This document shows positions 50,964-62,600 of a DNA stretch of 64,000 nucleotides, in pieces. The position numbers and the translations under genes are program-made. How positions within the stretch are numbered: the stretch's first letter is position 1; each line of letters starts with the position of its first letter. The stretch covers positions 1 through 64,000 of the forward strand of contig JAFYMW010000032.1 in the NCBI GenBank assembly GCA_017548165.1, in the 5' to 3' direction. This stretch comes from Bacteroidaceae bacterium (GTDB lineage: Bacteria; Bacteroidota; Bacteroidia; Bacteroidales; Bacteroidaceae). The notes beneath the pieces were generated by a model. The model was not told the origin of the DNA, did not search any database, and was given only the letters and a program-made list of their open reading frames with translations.

Positions 50964-52268
50964 TTATGCTTTCTTTTGAGTTTCAGAAGATTGTGTTTTT
51001 GGGGTGTCATAATTCTTCTTACTTCTATTGTTTCTATGGCTCTTATTGTTTCTGTTGTTGCTGGCTTTTTTATTCTTATTGCTACTTTTGTGTCTTTTTC
51101 CAGAGTATTTTTTCTTCTCATAGGCTGGTCCTTCGCCTAATGAGTCAGGGATGGGTATTTTCTCAACATCTTTACCCAGGAAATTCTCGATTTTCATAAA
51201 ATCTATCTGGTCTTTTTCTGAAACCAGTGTTATTGCATTACCTCCGGCACCTGCACGGGCTGTACGACCTATTCTGTGAACATAATCCTCTGCATCGTTT
51301 GGTACGTCGAAGTTGATGACCAAAGTGATGTCGTCTATGTCTATGCCTCTGGCAACAATGTCTGTTGCAACAAGTATGTCTTTTTGTCCGCTACGGAACG
51401 TATACATAACCTCGTTGCGTTCTTGTTGTGTAAGGTCGCTGTGCATGGCGGCACAATTAAACTTTGCTCTTGTCAGTGAGATGGCCAGTTCCTTGGCTTT
51501 CACCTTGCTCCCAGTAAAGATAATTACGCGTTTAGGTTCGTGATGTTTGAAAACTTCCTTGATAATATTGATTTTCTGTGCCTCATAACATATATATGCC
51601 ATTTGGCGTATTTTGTCTGCTGGGCGACTTACAGCAAGACTTATCTCCACAGGACTGTTGAGGAGAGTTTTCGCTAATTGACGTATTTTCTCAGGCATGG
51701 TAGCTGAGAACATTATTGTTTGGTGTTTTTGGGGAAGATGTTTAGCTATTTGTAGAATGTCATCGGCAAATCCCATGTCGAGCATTCTGTCTGCCTCGTC
51801 CAAAATAAAGAATGAAACTTTCGACAGATCAATGTTACCTAATGAAAGGTGGCTTATGAGACGCCCAGGGGTTGCTATCACAATATCTGCACCATGCTGC
51901 ATGCTACGTTTTTCTTGTTCGTATCGTATACCATCATTACCTCCATATACAGCTACGGAACTGATGTAGGGCAAGTGATATGAAAATCCCTGCAATGCTT
52001 GATCTATCTGTTGTGCCAGTTCGCGTGTCGGAGACATGATGATGCAGTTTATTGCATCTGTTGGATAGTCACCATAAGATAGTTCCGACAGAATAGGTAG
52101 CAGATATGCCGCAGTCTTGCCGGTTCCAGTCTGTGCCACACCCAGAAGATCGTGACCTTCCAATATAGGAGGAATGGCATGTTCCTGTATGGGTGTGGTG
52201 TTTTGGAAATTCATGTCGTCCAATGCGTCAAGCACAGGATCACTGAGGTTTAGTTCGTAGAAATCCAT
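50964..52268 (-). CDS. RhlE-type DEAD-box RNA helicase
   Basis: The 434-residue helicase has AQTGTGKTAAYLLP, PTRELAQQI, ATPGRL, DEADRMLDMGF, FSATMP and HRIGRTARAG. A basic low-complexity tail of about 60 residues rich in Lys, Asn and Arg follows, typical of cold-adaptation helicases. A TAATTTTG -7 element lies at 52303 to 52296 on the minus strand, so it may have its own promoter despite lying after the lptF/G gene. Confidence 0.92.
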   Translation of the reverse strand: MDFYELNLSDPVLDALDDMNFQNTTPIQEHAIPPILEGHDLLGVAQTGTGKTAAYLLPILSELSYGDYPTDAINCIIMSPTRELAQQIDQALQGFSYHLPYISSVAVYGGNDGIRYEQEKRSMQHGADIVIATPGRLISHLSLGNIDLSKVSFFILDEADRMLDMGFADDILQIAKHLPQKHQTIMFSATMPEKIRQLAKTLLNSPVEISLAVSRPADKIRQMAYICYEAQKINIIKEVFKHHEPKRVIIFTGSKVKAKELAISLTRAKFNCAAMHSDLTQQERNEVMYTFRSGQKDILVATDIVARGIDIDDITLVINFDVPNDAEDYVHRIGRTARAGAGGNAITLVSEKDQIDFMKIENFLGKDVEKIPIPDSLGEGPAYEKKKYSGKRHKSSNKNKKASNNRNNKSHRNNRSKKNYDTPKTQSSETQKKA

Positions 52269-52336
52269 ATATATGTTTGGTTACATCGTGACGTTCAAAA
52301 TTATTATTTGGCGTCATCTAAATCTGTCAAGAGCAA

Positions 52337-53434
52337 TTATCTCGGTGCCTTGTGGTAGAGATAAACTGCTATAGGTATATATATTATATTAGGTAGCCAC
52401 GCTGCAAGCCATGGTGCCATGCCTGCCTGTGTACTGAAGGTGGCACATATACCTTGTAGCAAAATATATGTGGCACTAAGTGCAAGGCCTATACCCAGGG
52501 CAGTTCCCATACCTCCTTTGCGTTTGCGTGCCGATAGACTGGCACCGATAATACTCAAAACAAAAGCAGCAAACGGTGAGGCTATTCGTTTGTGGTATTC
52601 TACTTCAAAATCCTTGAGTCCGGCAATACCTCTAATGCGCTGGCGTTCGATATAGTCTCTAAGTTGTGACGAGGTCATGGTTTCCTGCATCTTGTTGGTC
52701 ACAAGGAAGTCTTGAGGTTCCAATTTGATGATACTATCCAATTGATGGTGGCGTGTGATTTTTTCCTTTGATCCCCGGAGTTCGCGGATATTGACATTTC
52801 GCAACGACCATTTAAAGCGGACATCAGAGATGGTGTCGTATTGTGCAGATGTGGCAGTAAGGTGCGATACCAGTTTTTTATTTTCAAACTTGTCCAATGA
52901 TAGGTGATAACCAGTATTGGAGGAACCGTCAAAATGCTCAATGTATGCTATTACGCCACTATCAACCTGTAAATGTATATTGTCTGCCCAAGTCTTTACT
53001 TTGATTCTTTTCTTGTATAAATTTTCAAAAGCAAGTCTCTTGACACTTCCCCTAGGAATAACATCGGTGGCTAGATAGAAATTCAAACCTGCAATTATAG
53101 CGGCACTGAACATATATGGCCACATGAGTCGTTTGAAACTCACTCCAGCAGCCAGCATAGCAATAACTTCACTATTGTCTGCCAGTTTTACGGTAAAGAA
53201 TATCACAGATATGAATACAAACAGGGCAGAAAATAGGTTGGAGTAGAAAGGTATGAAATTGGCATAGTATGTGAATATTATGCCATCCCATGGAGCGTTG
53301 TTTGTTGTAAACTTATCCACGTTGTCGTTGAAGTCAAAAACAACGGCAATAGTGATGATAAGTAGTATACTGAAAACATACGTTCCCAGGAATTTCTTGA
53401 TTATATATTTGTCAAGTCGGGTAAATAATTTCAT
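52337..53434 (-). CDS. LptF/LptG family LPS export permease (YjgP/YjgQ)
   Basis: The 365-residue protein has six TM helices in the LptF/G arrangement (DKYIIKKFLGTYVFSILLII at the start; LAAWLPNIIYIPIAVYLY at the end) around a periplasmic jellyroll. It works with LptB2 to drive LPS toward LptD. Whether it is LptF or LptG cannot be told. It is 13 bases after tgt, in the lon-tgt-lptF/G run. Confidence 0.9.
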   Translation of the reverse strand: MKLFTRLDKYIIKKFLGTYVFSILLIITIAVVFDFNDNVDKFTTNNAPWDGIIFTYYANFIPFYSNLFSALFVFISVIFFTVKLADNSEVIAMLAAGVSFKRLMWPYMFSAAIIAGLNFYLATDVIPRGSVKRLAFENLYKKRIKVKTWADNIHLQVDSGVIAYIEHFDGSSNTGYHLSLDKFENKKLVSHLTATSAQYDTISDVRFKWSLRNVNIRELRGSKEKITRHHQLDSIIKLEPQDFLVTNKMQETMTSSQLRDYIERQRIRGIAGLKDFEVEYHKRIASPFAAFVLSIIGASLSARKRKGGMGTALGIGLALSATYILLQGICATFSTQAGMAPWLAAWLPNIIYIPIAVYLYHKAPR

Positions 53435-53447
53435 TTTCCCTTTATTC

Positions 53448-54578
53448 TTACAAACGATTTGTTACTCGTTTCACCATCATATTCTTCCATGAAGAGAAGT
53501 CTCCTGCAATGATATGCTTCCTGGCCTCGCCCACAAGCCATAGGTAGAAGGCAAGATTATGTATGGATGCTATTTCGAGTGCTAGAAGTTCTTGAGCCTT
53601 GAACAAATGGTGCAGATAGGCTTTAGTGTAGAATAAATCTACAGATGCAGAACCGTTTGGATCGATGGGAGAGAAATCGTCAGCCCATTTGTGGTTACGC
53701 ATGTTCATTATACCTTCGCTTGTGAACAGACATGCATTTCTGCCGTTGCGTGTTGGCATCACGCAATCAAACATATCTATTCCTCTTTCAATACCTTCAA
53801 GCAGATTGGCCGGTGTGCCTACTCCCATAAGGTATCTTGGCTTGTCGGTAGGTAGTATCTCGTTTACCACCTCAATCATTTCGTACATCACTTCGGCTGG
53901 TTCACCTACTGCTAGTCCACCAATGGCATTGCCATCGGCATTTTTCGATGCAATAAATTCAGCACTCTCCCTTCTTAAATCTTTGAAAGTACAGCCTTGT
54001 ACAATGGGGAAGAGGCTTTGCTGATAACCATAAAGAGGATCGGTCTCGTTGAAACGCTTGAAACAACGGTCCAACCATCTGTGTGTCAGTCCCAGACTTT
54101 TCTTTGCGTATGCATAGTCGCTTGTGCCAGGAGGACATTCGTCCAAAGCCATGATAATGTCGGCACCTATGCTACGCTCTATGTCCATTACACGTTCTGG
54201 GGTGAACATATGCTTGGAACCGTCAAGGTGACTTCGGAAAGTACATCCCTCTTCTGTCAGTTTGCGTATGCCAGTTAGTGAGAATACCTGAAAACCACCA
54301 GAGTCAGTAAGTATCGGACCATCCCAACCATTGAATTTATGCAAACCTCCAGCTTTTTCTAAAATTTCTGTTCCAGGACGTAGATACAGATGGTATGTAT
54401 TGCCAAGGATAATCTGCGCCTTCACCTCCTCTTTGAGATCGCGAACGGTTAGTCCCTTGACACTTCCAACTGTACCTACAGGCATAAAGATGGGAGTTTG
54501 TATCTGACCATGATCTGTGGTTAGAAGACCAGCACGGGCATTGCTTAGAGGGTCTGTATGTTGAAGTTCAAATGTCAT
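53448..54578 (-). CDS. tgt: tRNA-guanine transglycosylase
   Basis: The 376-residue TIM-barrel enzyme has the nucleophile and substrate motifs ILTDSGGFQVFSL, IMALDECPPG, GGLAVGEP and MFDCVMPTRNGRNA, and a Zn site that is partly altered here (the late Cys cluster region reads WLVGEARKHI). It inserts preQ1 at position 34 of tRNAs with GUN anticodons. No queuosine synthesis genes are in the window. Gap to lon: 42 bases. Confidence 0.95.
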   Translation of the reverse strand: MTFELQHTDPLSNARAGLLTTDHGQIQTPIFMPVGTVGSVKGLTVRDLKEEVKAQIILGNTYHLYLRPGTEILEKAGGLHKFNGWDGPILTDSGGFQVFSLTGIRKLTEEGCTFRSHLDGSKHMFTPERVMDIERSIGADIIMALDECPPGTSDYAYAKKSLGLTHRWLDRCFKRFNETDPLYGYQQSLFPIVQGCTFKDLRRESAEFIASKNADGNAIGGLAVGEPAEVMYEMIEVVNEILPTDKPRYLMGVGTPANLLEGIERGIDMFDCVMPTRNGRNACLFTSEGIMNMRNHKWADDFSPIDPNGSASVDLFYTKAYLHHLFKAQELLALEIASIHNLAFYLWLVGEARKHIIAGDFSSWKNMMVKRVTNRL

Positions 54579-54620
54579 TGTCGGAAATTATTCTTTGTGG
54601 TCAATGTTTTTACTATTATT

Positions 54621-57095
54621 TTAGACTTGCTTTTTATCCTCAAAGTGAAACTCCAAAGGGCTATCTATTTTTTCTTTCAGAAGAGCATAATCCAAAACAT
54701 CCATCACTGTGTTGACGTATTGGAAGTCTAAACCAGTGAGATAAGTTGCAGGAATCTCTTCAATGTCCTTTTTGTTGTCCTGGCAAAGGATGATATGCTT
54801 GATGCCAGCACGTTTAGCAGCAAGAATCTTTTCCCTGATGCCACCAACAGGAAGAACCTTGCCTCTAAGGGTTATTTCGCCAGTCATGGCCAGTTCCTTG
54901 CGTATTTTACGTTGTGTCAGTGCTGAGGCTATACTTGTTGCCATGGTTATACCTGCCGATGGACCATCTTTTGGTACGGCACCTTCTGGTACATGTATGT
55001 GTATGTTGTAATTTTCAAACACTCGAGGGTCAATATCCAAATCTCGAGTATGACATCTAATATATTCCAGGGCAATGGTGGCAGACTCCTTCATTACATC
55101 CCCAAGATTACCAGTGAGTGTAAGTCTTCCACCTTTACCTTCTGAGATGCTAGTTTCTATGAACAGAATCTCTCCGCCAACACTTGTCCAGGCTAATCCT
55201 GTTACCACTCCGGCAAAGTCGTTGCCTTGGTAGCTATCTCGGTTGAATAACGGCTTGCCAAGCAAACGTTCCACTTCTACCTCATCGATGTTTTTTTCAA
55301 TATAGTAAAGTGCGCCTGTGCTACTGGCCATTTCGCGTGCATATTCCAAAGCAACTTTACGCAACATCTTGTTAATCTGCTTTTCCAAAGAGCGTACACC
55401 GCTTTCACGAGTATATTTCTCGATAATCTTTTCTATGGCACTCTTTTTAATTTTAAGGTTTTTGTGTCTCTCGAGGCCATTATTTTCCTTCTCCTTGGGG
55501 AAGAGGTGTCTACGCGCTATTTCAACTTTTTCCTCTGTGATATATCCGCCAACCTCTATCAGTTCCATACGGTCGAGTAGGGGGCGTGGTATAGTGTGGA
55601 TGTCGTTGGCTGTAGCTATAAACATTACCTTGGAAAGGTCGTAGTCAATGTCAAGGAAATTGTCATGAAACGCAGTATTCTGTTCTGGGTCAAGGACTTC
55701 AAGTAAAGCACTTGATGGATCACCATGCATAGTGGCTTGTGTTACCTTGTCTATTTCGTCAAGAACAAAAACAGGGTTTGAACTTCCAGCCTTGATAATG
55801 CTTTTGACGATACGACCAGGCATGGCACCGATATATGTACGTCGATGACCTCTAATTTCGCTCTCATCATGCATGCCTCCCAAGGAAATTCTGACATAGT
55901 TTCGTTTCAGTGCGTTGGCAATACTTTTACACAAACTAGTTTTACCCACACCCGGAGGGCCATATAGACAGATGATAGGACTCTTTTTGTCGGATTTAAG
56001 TTTCAGTACCGCCAAATGTTCCAATATGCGTTCCTTGACCTTCTCCATTCCATAATGGTCTTCGTCAAGAAAACGTTGTGCTCGCTTCAGGTCCAGATTG
56101 TCTTGAGTATATTCGCCCCAAGGCAGTTGAAGCATGGTCTGTAAGTAGTTGAGTTGTACGTTATAATCAGGACTTTGGGCATTGATTCGTGATAGTTTTA
56201 CAACTTCTTTTTCAAAAACATCGCCAACCGATTTGATCCACTTTTTGTTCTTGGCTTGATTGCGGAGTTGATTAATATCGTCAAACTTATTTGAAAATTC
56301 ATCTGTATTGCCCAATTCGGCTTGCAGATTACGTATTTCTTGGTTGACGAAATACTCACGCTGCTGGCGATCTAGGTCAATATGGGTCTTGGTTTCTACC
56401 TCCTTGCGCATTTGGGCAAGTTGTATTTCAAAGTTTATAAACTTGAGTAACAGTGTGGCGCGTCCAAGGTCGGTGTCTTCAAAAATTAGCTGTGCTTTTT
56501 TTTCCGTAGTTAATGGATAGTTTGTGCCGATAAAATTGACATAGAATATACCTGCTGGCATTTTCTTTAGCAATTCAACCATCTCTACAGGTATATTGTC
56601 GCTCAGTGTTGAAAGAAGCTTCATTCTTTCTTGAAGCATCTGTATGGTAACAGTTAGTTCTGCCTCCTTGTCTTCTTCCTTGATTTCAGGTATGGCAGTT
56701 ACCTTGCCAAATAATCCGTCAGATGTTTCTTCTAGCGAGTCCAATCCCACTCGATTTGTGGCTTGAAGCAAGGCATTGTGGTTGCCATCAGGCAATTTCA
56801 TCATATGTACTATGCGGCAGACAGTTCCCACATGGTACAAATCATCCATGCTAGGATCATCTGTTTCGTGGCTTTTCTGTGCAAAGGCAGCTATTAGACT
56901 TCCGTTCTTCTCAGCCTTTTTCAGAGCTTTCAGACTTTTTTTTCTTCCTATAGTGATAGGTGTTACAGTTCCGGGGAATAATATATTGTCGCGCAGAGCA
57001 AGGATTCCCATTTCTCCATCTTTGCTCTGACGAATGAATTTTTCTACATCGGAATCAATTTCGGTGACAATTGAAAAAGAAGTATTTTTGCGCAT
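54621..57095 (-). CDS. lon: ATP-dependent protease Lon
   Basis: The 824-residue protein has an N-terminal substrate domain (about residues 30-240), AAA+ module with Walker [12 protein letters not shown] and Walker [10 protein letters not shown], and the protease domain with the Ser-Lys dyad in [14 protein letters not shown] and in [20 protein letters not shown]. It degrades misfolded and regulatory proteins in the cytoplasm. It heads the run with tgt and lptF/G. Confidence 0.96.
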   Translation of the reverse strand: MRKNTSFSIVTEIDSDVEKFIRQSKDGEMGILALRDNILFPGTVTPITIGRKKSLKALKKAEKNGSLIAAFAQKSHETDDPSMDDLYHVGTVCRIVHMMKLPDGNHNALLQATNRVGLDSLEETSDGLFGKVTAIPEIKEEDKEAELTVTIQMLQERMKLLSTLSDNIPVEMVELLKKMPAGIFYVNFIGTNYPLTTEKKAQLIFEDTDLGRATLLLKFINFEIQLAQMRKEVETKTHIDLDRQQREYFVNQEIRNLQAELGNTDEFSNKFDDINQLRNQAKNKKWIKSVGDVFEKEVVKLSRINAQSPDYNVQLNYLQTMLQLPWGEYTQDNLDLKRAQRFLDEDHYGMEKVKERILEHLAVLKLKSDKKSPIICLYGPPGVGKTSLCKSIANALKRNYVRISLGGMHDESEIRGHRRTYIGAMPGRIVKSIIKAGSSNPVFVLDEIDKVTQATMHGDPSSALLEVLDPEQNTAFHDNFLDIDYDLSKVMFIATANDIHTIPRPLLDRMELIEVGGYITEEKVEIARRHLFPKEKENNGLERHKNLKIKKSAIEKIIEKYTRESGVRSLEKQINKMLRKVALEYAREMASSTGALYYIEKNIDEVEVERLLGKPLFNRDSYQGNDFAGVVTGLAWTSVGGEILFIETSISEGKGGRLTLTGNLGDVMKESATIALEYIRCHTRDLDIDPRVFENYNIHIHVPEGAVPKDGPSAGITMATSIASALTQRKIRKELAMTGEITLRGKVLPVGGIREKILAAKRAGIKHIILCQDNKKDIEEIPATYLTGLDFQYVNTVMDVLDYALLKEKIDSPLEFHFEDKKQV

Positions 57096-57139
57096 ATCTA
57101 GGTCTGTTCTTTGCGTGTGTACTTTAAATTATTGGCGTG

Positions 57140-57170
57140 CAAAGTTATGAAAAAGCAAATTAAATTCAAA
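57140..57170 (-). promoter_or_regulatory. Promoter of lon
   Basis: Minus-strand TTTG (57170 to 57167), 19-base spacer, TAACTTTG (57147 to 57140), 44 bases before the ATG. Confidence 0.8.
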
Positions 57171-57228
57171 ATATACATGTTGTAGAATTGATTTTTTAAT
57201 ATAAAATTCTCGTATTCCCTTTTTGTGG

Positions 57229-57236
57229 TAATTTTG
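57229..57236 (+). promoter_or_regulatory. -7 element of trmN6
   Basis: TAATTTTG ends nine bases before ATG 57246 and covers the GTG at 57225, ruling out the longer frame. Confidence 0.6.
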
Positions 57237-57245
57237 CATCACGTT

Positions 57246-57974
57246 ATGGCAAGCGAAACATTTAGATTCAAGAAATTTGAGCTTAGGCATTCATCAAGTT
57301 CCATGCCAGTTGGCACCGATGGGGTACTCCTTGGTGCTTGGTCCGATGTGACTTTTTGTAATACCAAACCAGGGTGTAAAATTATTGATATTGGTTGTGG
57401 ATGTGGTTTGATTGCAATGATGATAGCGCAACGTTGTCCTTTGTGTAATGTGGAGGGGATAGATATTGATGAGGCTAGTGTCGGTGAGGCAACAATAAAT
57501 GCACAAGCAAGTCCTTTCGCAGACATGGTACATTTCTATCAAGCCGATGTAATAGAGTTCTCGCAGCGAGAAACTATAGATAAATACGAATTGGTCGTCT
57601 GTAATCCGCCTTACTATACAGAGGATACTATGCCACCAGATACTCGTCGAAGTGTGGCAAGAAATTCGGTTCACCTTTCTTTTGAAAATCTTCTCAACTC
57701 CGTTTGTAGATTGTTGGCTGATGGTGGAATTTTTGCTGTTGTAATCCCTATGAATGCCAGAGAACATTTTGTTACAATTGCAATGACGCTAGGTTTGCGG
57801 CTTCGTAGAGAATGTCGAGTGCGTACTGTTTTAAGAAAAACTCCAAAGCGAGTGCTTTTAGAGTTTGTTAATCAGATGGATACAATATGTGTAGTAAGTG
57901 AGATGTTGCTTCAAGATACAAATGGGCGTAGAAGTGCAGAATATGCAGATCTATGTAAGGATTTTTATCTCTGA
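57246..57974 (+). CDS. trmN6: tRNA1(Val) (adenine(37)-N6)-methyltransferase
   Basis: From ATG 57246 the 242-residue protein has the YfiC layout: MPVGTDGVLLGAW, SAM-binding IIDIGCGCGLIAMM, VEGIDIDEAS and the target-base motif VCNPPYYTED (NPPY). It methylates N6 of A37 in valine tRNA. A promoter lies just before ATG, so the mRNA has a very short leader. Confidence 0.9.
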   Translation: MASETFRFKKFELRHSSSSMPVGTDGVLLGAWSDVTFCNTKPGCKIIDIGCGCGLIAMMIAQRCPLCNVEGIDIDEASVGEATINAQASPFADMVHFYQADVIEFSQRETIDKYELVVCNPPYYTEDTMPPDTRRSVARNSVHLSFENLLNSVCRLLADGGIFAVVIPMNAREHFVTIAMTLGLRLRRECRVRTVLRKTPKRVLLEFVNQMDTICVVSEMLLQDTNGRRSAEYADLCKDFYL

Positions 57975-58100
57975 CAATCGTATGCTTAGTTATTTTATAA
58001 TCTTGTTCCTGTATCCATTAGATATGTACATAAGATTGCTATATTGGTGTTGGATGTAAATTTTACTTCATGGTATTGTGCGTATTTTAAGAAAAATGCT

Positions 58101-58108
58101 TATCTTTG
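58101..58108 (+). promoter_or_regulatory. -7 element of the 58130 gene
   Basis: TATCTTTG 21 bases before ATG 58130; TTG 22 bases further upstream (58076-58078). It excludes the upstream ATG at 58106. Confidence 0.55.
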
Positions 58109-58129
58109 CATAGTTTTTTTTATTTTTTT

Positions 58130-58675
58130 ATGAATTATTACGTAAGATATTTTGATTCAGAGGGTGTTTTGCCCACGCCTCAAGATTTGGTGGAATTTGT
58201 GTCTGCTATACCTCAAATATTGATGACAGAAGAATTGTCTGATGCCATCTATAAGTTCTGTGAAGACAAAACTAGTTTTCCTCGCCATTTCCGCCTTCCT
58301 AACAAAAACACTTTTATTGTCATTAAGACTACAGCTTCTTCTTTGGATGAATTCAAGTTGCGTGGAGCTAATGGTGGTGTAGTACCTTCAGATGTAATTA
58401 AAGACGAGAAGGAACAGAAACGTACTCCAGCTGATGAGATTTGTCCAGGTGTCTATGAGGTGAATATTGGCTTTCGTAGAGCAATAGTAAACCCAGAAAC
58501 GCATAAGTGTAGTTTTGTTGAAGAGTCATTTGTTGCCGAAATGCAAGCCCAGAGTCAGAGACACTGTTACGATGCTGTTCTCGACTATCTCAAGAATCAT
58601 CCAGATATAGATCCACGTAGTCAGTATCCTAGTATTCGTAGTTCCAATTTTACTGCCAGATTGGTTAGGGAGTAG
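58130..58675 (+). CDS. Conserved hypothetical protein
   Basis: From ATG 58130 the product has 181 residues, no signal or TM helix, and an alpha/beta mix with IRSSNFTARLV at the end. I do not recognise a domain. Its stop is 30 bases before the GH25 gene, so the two may be co-transcribed. Confidence 0.7.
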   Translation: MNYYVRYFDSEGVLPTPQDLVEFVSAIPQILMTEELSDAIYKFCEDKTSFPRHFRLPNKNTFIVIKTTASSLDEFKLRGANGGVVPSDVIKDEKEQKRTPADEICPGVYEVNIGFRRAIVNPETHKCSFVEESFVAEMQAQSQRHCYDAVLDYLKNHPDIDPRSQYPSIRSSNFTARLVRE

Positions 58676-58705
58676 TTCTTTTGGGCATTTCTTCATAGTT
58701 TTGCT

Positions 58706-59554
58706 ATGTCTAAATCTATTTTTGGCTATACTCACATTCTTTTGTTCTGTCTTCTCTTCTTAGGTGTTGGTACAATGTGCCATGCCAAAAAGAAAAAGAA
58801 GGTGGTGACGACGTATTATCTGCCTGTACCTGATAATATGCCCCTTGCGGCAAAGGCTGAGGATGCTATATCCATGTTTGCCGAGCCAAGAATGCTGTTG
58901 ACTGGCGATAAGACTCAAGGTAAGTATTTTGCTTCGAATCGTTTTGGAATAGATGTTAGTCGATATCAAGAGAATATCAATTGGAATGAGGTTGCCAAAG
59001 ACGATCGTGTAACTTTTGTTTATCTTAAAGCAACCGAAAGCACAGGATTGGTAGATCGTACTTACAAGCGTAATCTTGCAGGAGCTAGAGGTGTTGGATT
59101 GCCTGTTGGTGTGTATCATTTCTTTTCCCCAAATACACCAGCACAACAACAGTTGTCCAATTTTATGCGTGCTGTTAATCCCTCGACTCAAGATTTGATA
59201 CCCATCGTTGATGTTGAGGTTGCGCCTCGCCGTAAGTCACAGATTGTTCCTTTCCTGAAAAGACTTCGTGCTTTTGTAGACGGAGTAGAGAGGTATTTTG
59301 GATGTAAGCCGATGATTTATACGAGTCAGTATTTCTACAAAGAATATCTCAAAGGTAAATTCCTAGATTGCCCCATTATGCTTGCCAAGTATTCCGAGGG
59401 TGTTCCCGAAGTAGGTGAGGATATACGTTTTCTTGTGTGGCAATTTACCTCTTCTGGCAGTATTCGTGGCATAGTGGGAAACGTAGATCGTTCGTGCTTG
59501 ATGAATCATTATACTGTCGACGATATACGTTATTATGGCAAAAAGAAGCAATAG
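58706..59554 (+). CDS. GH25 family lysozyme-like hydrolase
   Basis: The 282-residue protein has a signal peptide (HILLFCLLFLGVGTMCHA), a basic linker and a GH25 barrel at about residues 75-275 with FGIDVSRYQENINW, the catalytic acid motif PIVDVEV, and LVWQFTSSGSI near the end. It cleaves the beta-1,4 link between MurNAc and GlcNAc, for cell wall turnover or competition. Confidence 0.9.
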   Translation: MSKSIFGYTHILLFCLLFLGVGTMCHAKKKKKVVTTYYLPVPDNMPLAAKAEDAISMFAEPRMLLTGDKTQGKYFASNRFGIDVSRYQENINWNEVAKDDRVTFVYLKATESTGLVDRTYKRNLAGARGVGLPVGVYHFFSPNTPAQQQLSNFMRAVNPSTQDLIPIVDVEVAPRRKSQIVPFLKRLRAFVDGVERYFGCKPMIYTSQYFYKEYLKGKFLDCPIMLAKYSEGVPEVGEDIRFLVWQFTSSGSIRGIVGNVDRSCLMNHYTVDDIRYYGKKKQ

Positions 59555-59600
59555 CTTCACCCTCTTTTGCTTGATTATTTGATAATAAGTTTAAGTTCGT

Positions 59601-59630
59601 CCGCATGCGCTTGCGTATGCGGAATATTTT
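59601..59630 (+). terminator. Terminator after the GH25 gene, overlapping the ileS promoter
   Basis: Stem ccgcatgcg (59601-59609) with cgtatgcgg (59614-59622) then aatatttttta. It overlaps the -33 element of ileS. Confidence 0.65.
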
Positions 59631-59641
59631 TTATAATTTTG
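59611..59641 (+). promoter_or_regulatory. Promoter of ileS
   Basis: TTG (59611-59613), 20-base spacer, TAATTTTG (59634-59641), 29 bases before ATG 59671. Confidence 0.75.
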
Positions 59642-59670
59642 TCGTCCGAAAAAAAGATAAAATACACTAT

Positions 59671-62600
59671 ATGAGCAAAAAGTTTGCAGAACGCACAAAG
59701 TTGAACCTCAGCGAAGTAAATAGCGAGGTTTTGGCACAGTGGGACGCAGAAGACGTTTTCCACAAGAGTATGTCCGAGAGGGAAGGTTGTCCCTCGTTTA
59801 TTTTCTTTGAAGGACCTCCATCCGCCAATGGTCATCCTGGTATTCATCACGTATTGGCTCGTTCTTTGAAGGATACCTTCTGCCGTTTCAAGACCATGAA
59901 AGGTTTTCAGGTTAAGCGCAAAGCTGGTTGGGATACTCACGGTTTGCCTGTGGAACTTGGAGTAGAGAAGGAATTGGGTATCACTAAGGAGGATATCGGT
60001 ACTAAGATTTCTATTGAGGACTACAACCGTCGTTGTCGTGAGAATGTGATGATGTTTACCTCTGAGTGGGCCGACCTCTCTCACAAGATGGGATATTGGG
60101 TTGATATGGAAAATCCCTATATCACTTATGACAACAAATATATCGAGTCTCTGTGGTGGTTGCTGAAGCAGCTTTACAACAAGGACCTCCTCTACAAGGG
60201 TTACACGATCCAGCCATATTCCCCAGCCGCAGGTACAGGATTGAGTAGCCATGAGTTGAATCAACCAGGTTGTTATCGTGATGTTAAGGATACAACTGCC
60301 ACCGTTCAGTTCCGTGTACTTTCTGTTGCTGGTTGTTCTGCTGCTAATGCTTTGCCACAAGCCAACCTCTTTATTCTTGCTTGGACCACCACTCCATGGA
60401 CATTGCCATCAAACACGGCCCTCTGTGTGGGTCCCAAGATAGATTATGTTGCTGTCAAGGGACAGAATCCATATACTAACGAAGAGGCTGTTTATATCGT
60501 TGCTGAGAATCTTGTTTCTGCACATTTCAAGGCAGAAGAGGGCGTTGCACTTGAGATTCTCTGGAAGGGCAAGGGCTCTGAACTAGTTGGTATCAAGTAC
60601 CAACAGTTATTGCCTTGGGTAAAGCCTTGTGCTATCGAGGATGGCAAACCTGTTGTTAAGGAAGATGAGGCTTTCCGTGTTATCCCAGGTGATTATGTTA
60701 CCACCGAGGATGGTACAGGTATCGTACACATTGCACCCACTTTTGGTGCTGATGATGCCAAGGTTGCTAAGGATGCAGGTATTCCCAGCCTGTTTATTGT
60801 AGACAAAGCTGGCGATACTCGTCCTATGGTGGATTTTACCGGTAAGTATTTCCTTCCCGAGGATATGAACCCCGACTTCTACGAACTTTGTGTCAACAAG
60901 GAAAATTATGCCAAGCATCAGGGACAATATGTCAAGAATGCCTATGATCCCAAGTATAATGTTGATGGCAAGTACGACGAAAAGGCTGCTACAAAGGATA
61001 TGGACCTCAATGTACTTCTTTGCATTGAGATGAAGGAAGAAGGAACTGCTTTCAAGATAGAGAAGCATGTGCACAACTACCCACACTGTTGGCGTACTGA
61101 CAAACCTGTGCTTTACTATCCCTTGGATTCATGGTTCATTCGTTCTACAGCTGCCAAGGAGCGTATGATAGAATTGAACAAGACAATCCTTTGGAAACCC
61201 GAAAGCACAGGTGCTGGTCGTTTCGGCAAGTGGCTTGAGAACCTTAATGATTGGAACCTCTCACGTTCACGTTATTGGGGTACTCCTTTACCCATTTGGC
61301 GCAATCGCGACACTCGTGAAGAGATATGCATCGGTTCTGTAGAGGAACTCTTTAACGAGATAGAGAAGGCTGTTGTTGCTGGTGTAATGCAAAGCAATCC
61401 TCTAAAGGATAAGGGTTTTGTGCCTGGTGATATGTCACAGGAGAACTATGACAAGATTGACTTGCATCGTCCTTATGTCGATCATATCAAACTTGTAGGA
61501 GAGAGTGGTGCTGTACTTACCCGTGAACTCGATCTTATCGATGTGTGGTTCGACTCTGGTGCTATGCCCTATGCACAGATTCATTATCCCTTTGAAAATA
61601 AGGAGTTGCTTGACAACGGAACATGTTTCCCTGCCGATTTTATCGCCGAGGGAGTTGACCAGACTCGTGGTTGGTTCTTCACCTTGCACGCCATCTCCAC
61701 TATGGTATTCGACTCAGTGTCTTATAAGGCTGTAATTTCCAATGGTCTTGTTCTCGACAAGAATGGTCTTAAGATGTCTAAGCGTTTGGGCAATGCCATT
61801 GACCCCTTTGGCGCCATAGATCAGTATGGCTCTGATGCCGTGCGTTGGTACATGATGACCAACTCACAGCCTTGGGACAACCTCAAGTTCGACGTTGATG
61901 GTGTCAAGGAAGTGACAGGTAGCTTCTTCGGCAAGCTTTATCAGACATATTCATTCCTCACCATGTATGCCAACGTAGATGGCTGGAATTTCAGTGAAGC
62001 AGAGGTTCCCGTTGCCGAGCGTCCCGAGATGGACCGTTGGATACTCAGCTCATTGAACTCTTTGGTTCGTGATGTAGAGCAGTGTTACGAGGATTACGAA
62101 CCCACACGTGCAGGTCGTCTCATCCAAACTTTCATCGTTGATAATGTCAGCAACTGGTTTGTGCGTCTTTCTAAGAAGCGTTTCTGGGGTGGAGACATGA
62201 CAGCAGACAAGCTGTCGGCCTATCAGACTCTTTACACCTGTCTCGAGACAGTGGCTCGTCTCATGGCACCCATAGCACCTTACTATGCCGACCGCCTGTA
62301 TCGTGACCTTCACGAAGGTCGTGGCGAAGAGGATGTGCGTAGTGTGCACCTTGCCAAATTCCCTGTTGCCGACCTTTCACTTATCGATACAGAGCAGGAA
62401 GAGAGAATGGCACTTGCACAGCAGGTTACCAGTATGATTCACTCTTTGCGCAAGAAGGAAGCTATCAGCGTTAAGCAACCTCTTCAGCGCATTGCTATTC
62501 CTGCATTGAACGCCGAGCAACAAGAGCGTATCCTTGCCATGAAGCAGCTAATCCTCGATGAGGTTAATGTCAAGGAGATAGAGTTTGTTGAAGGTGCTGG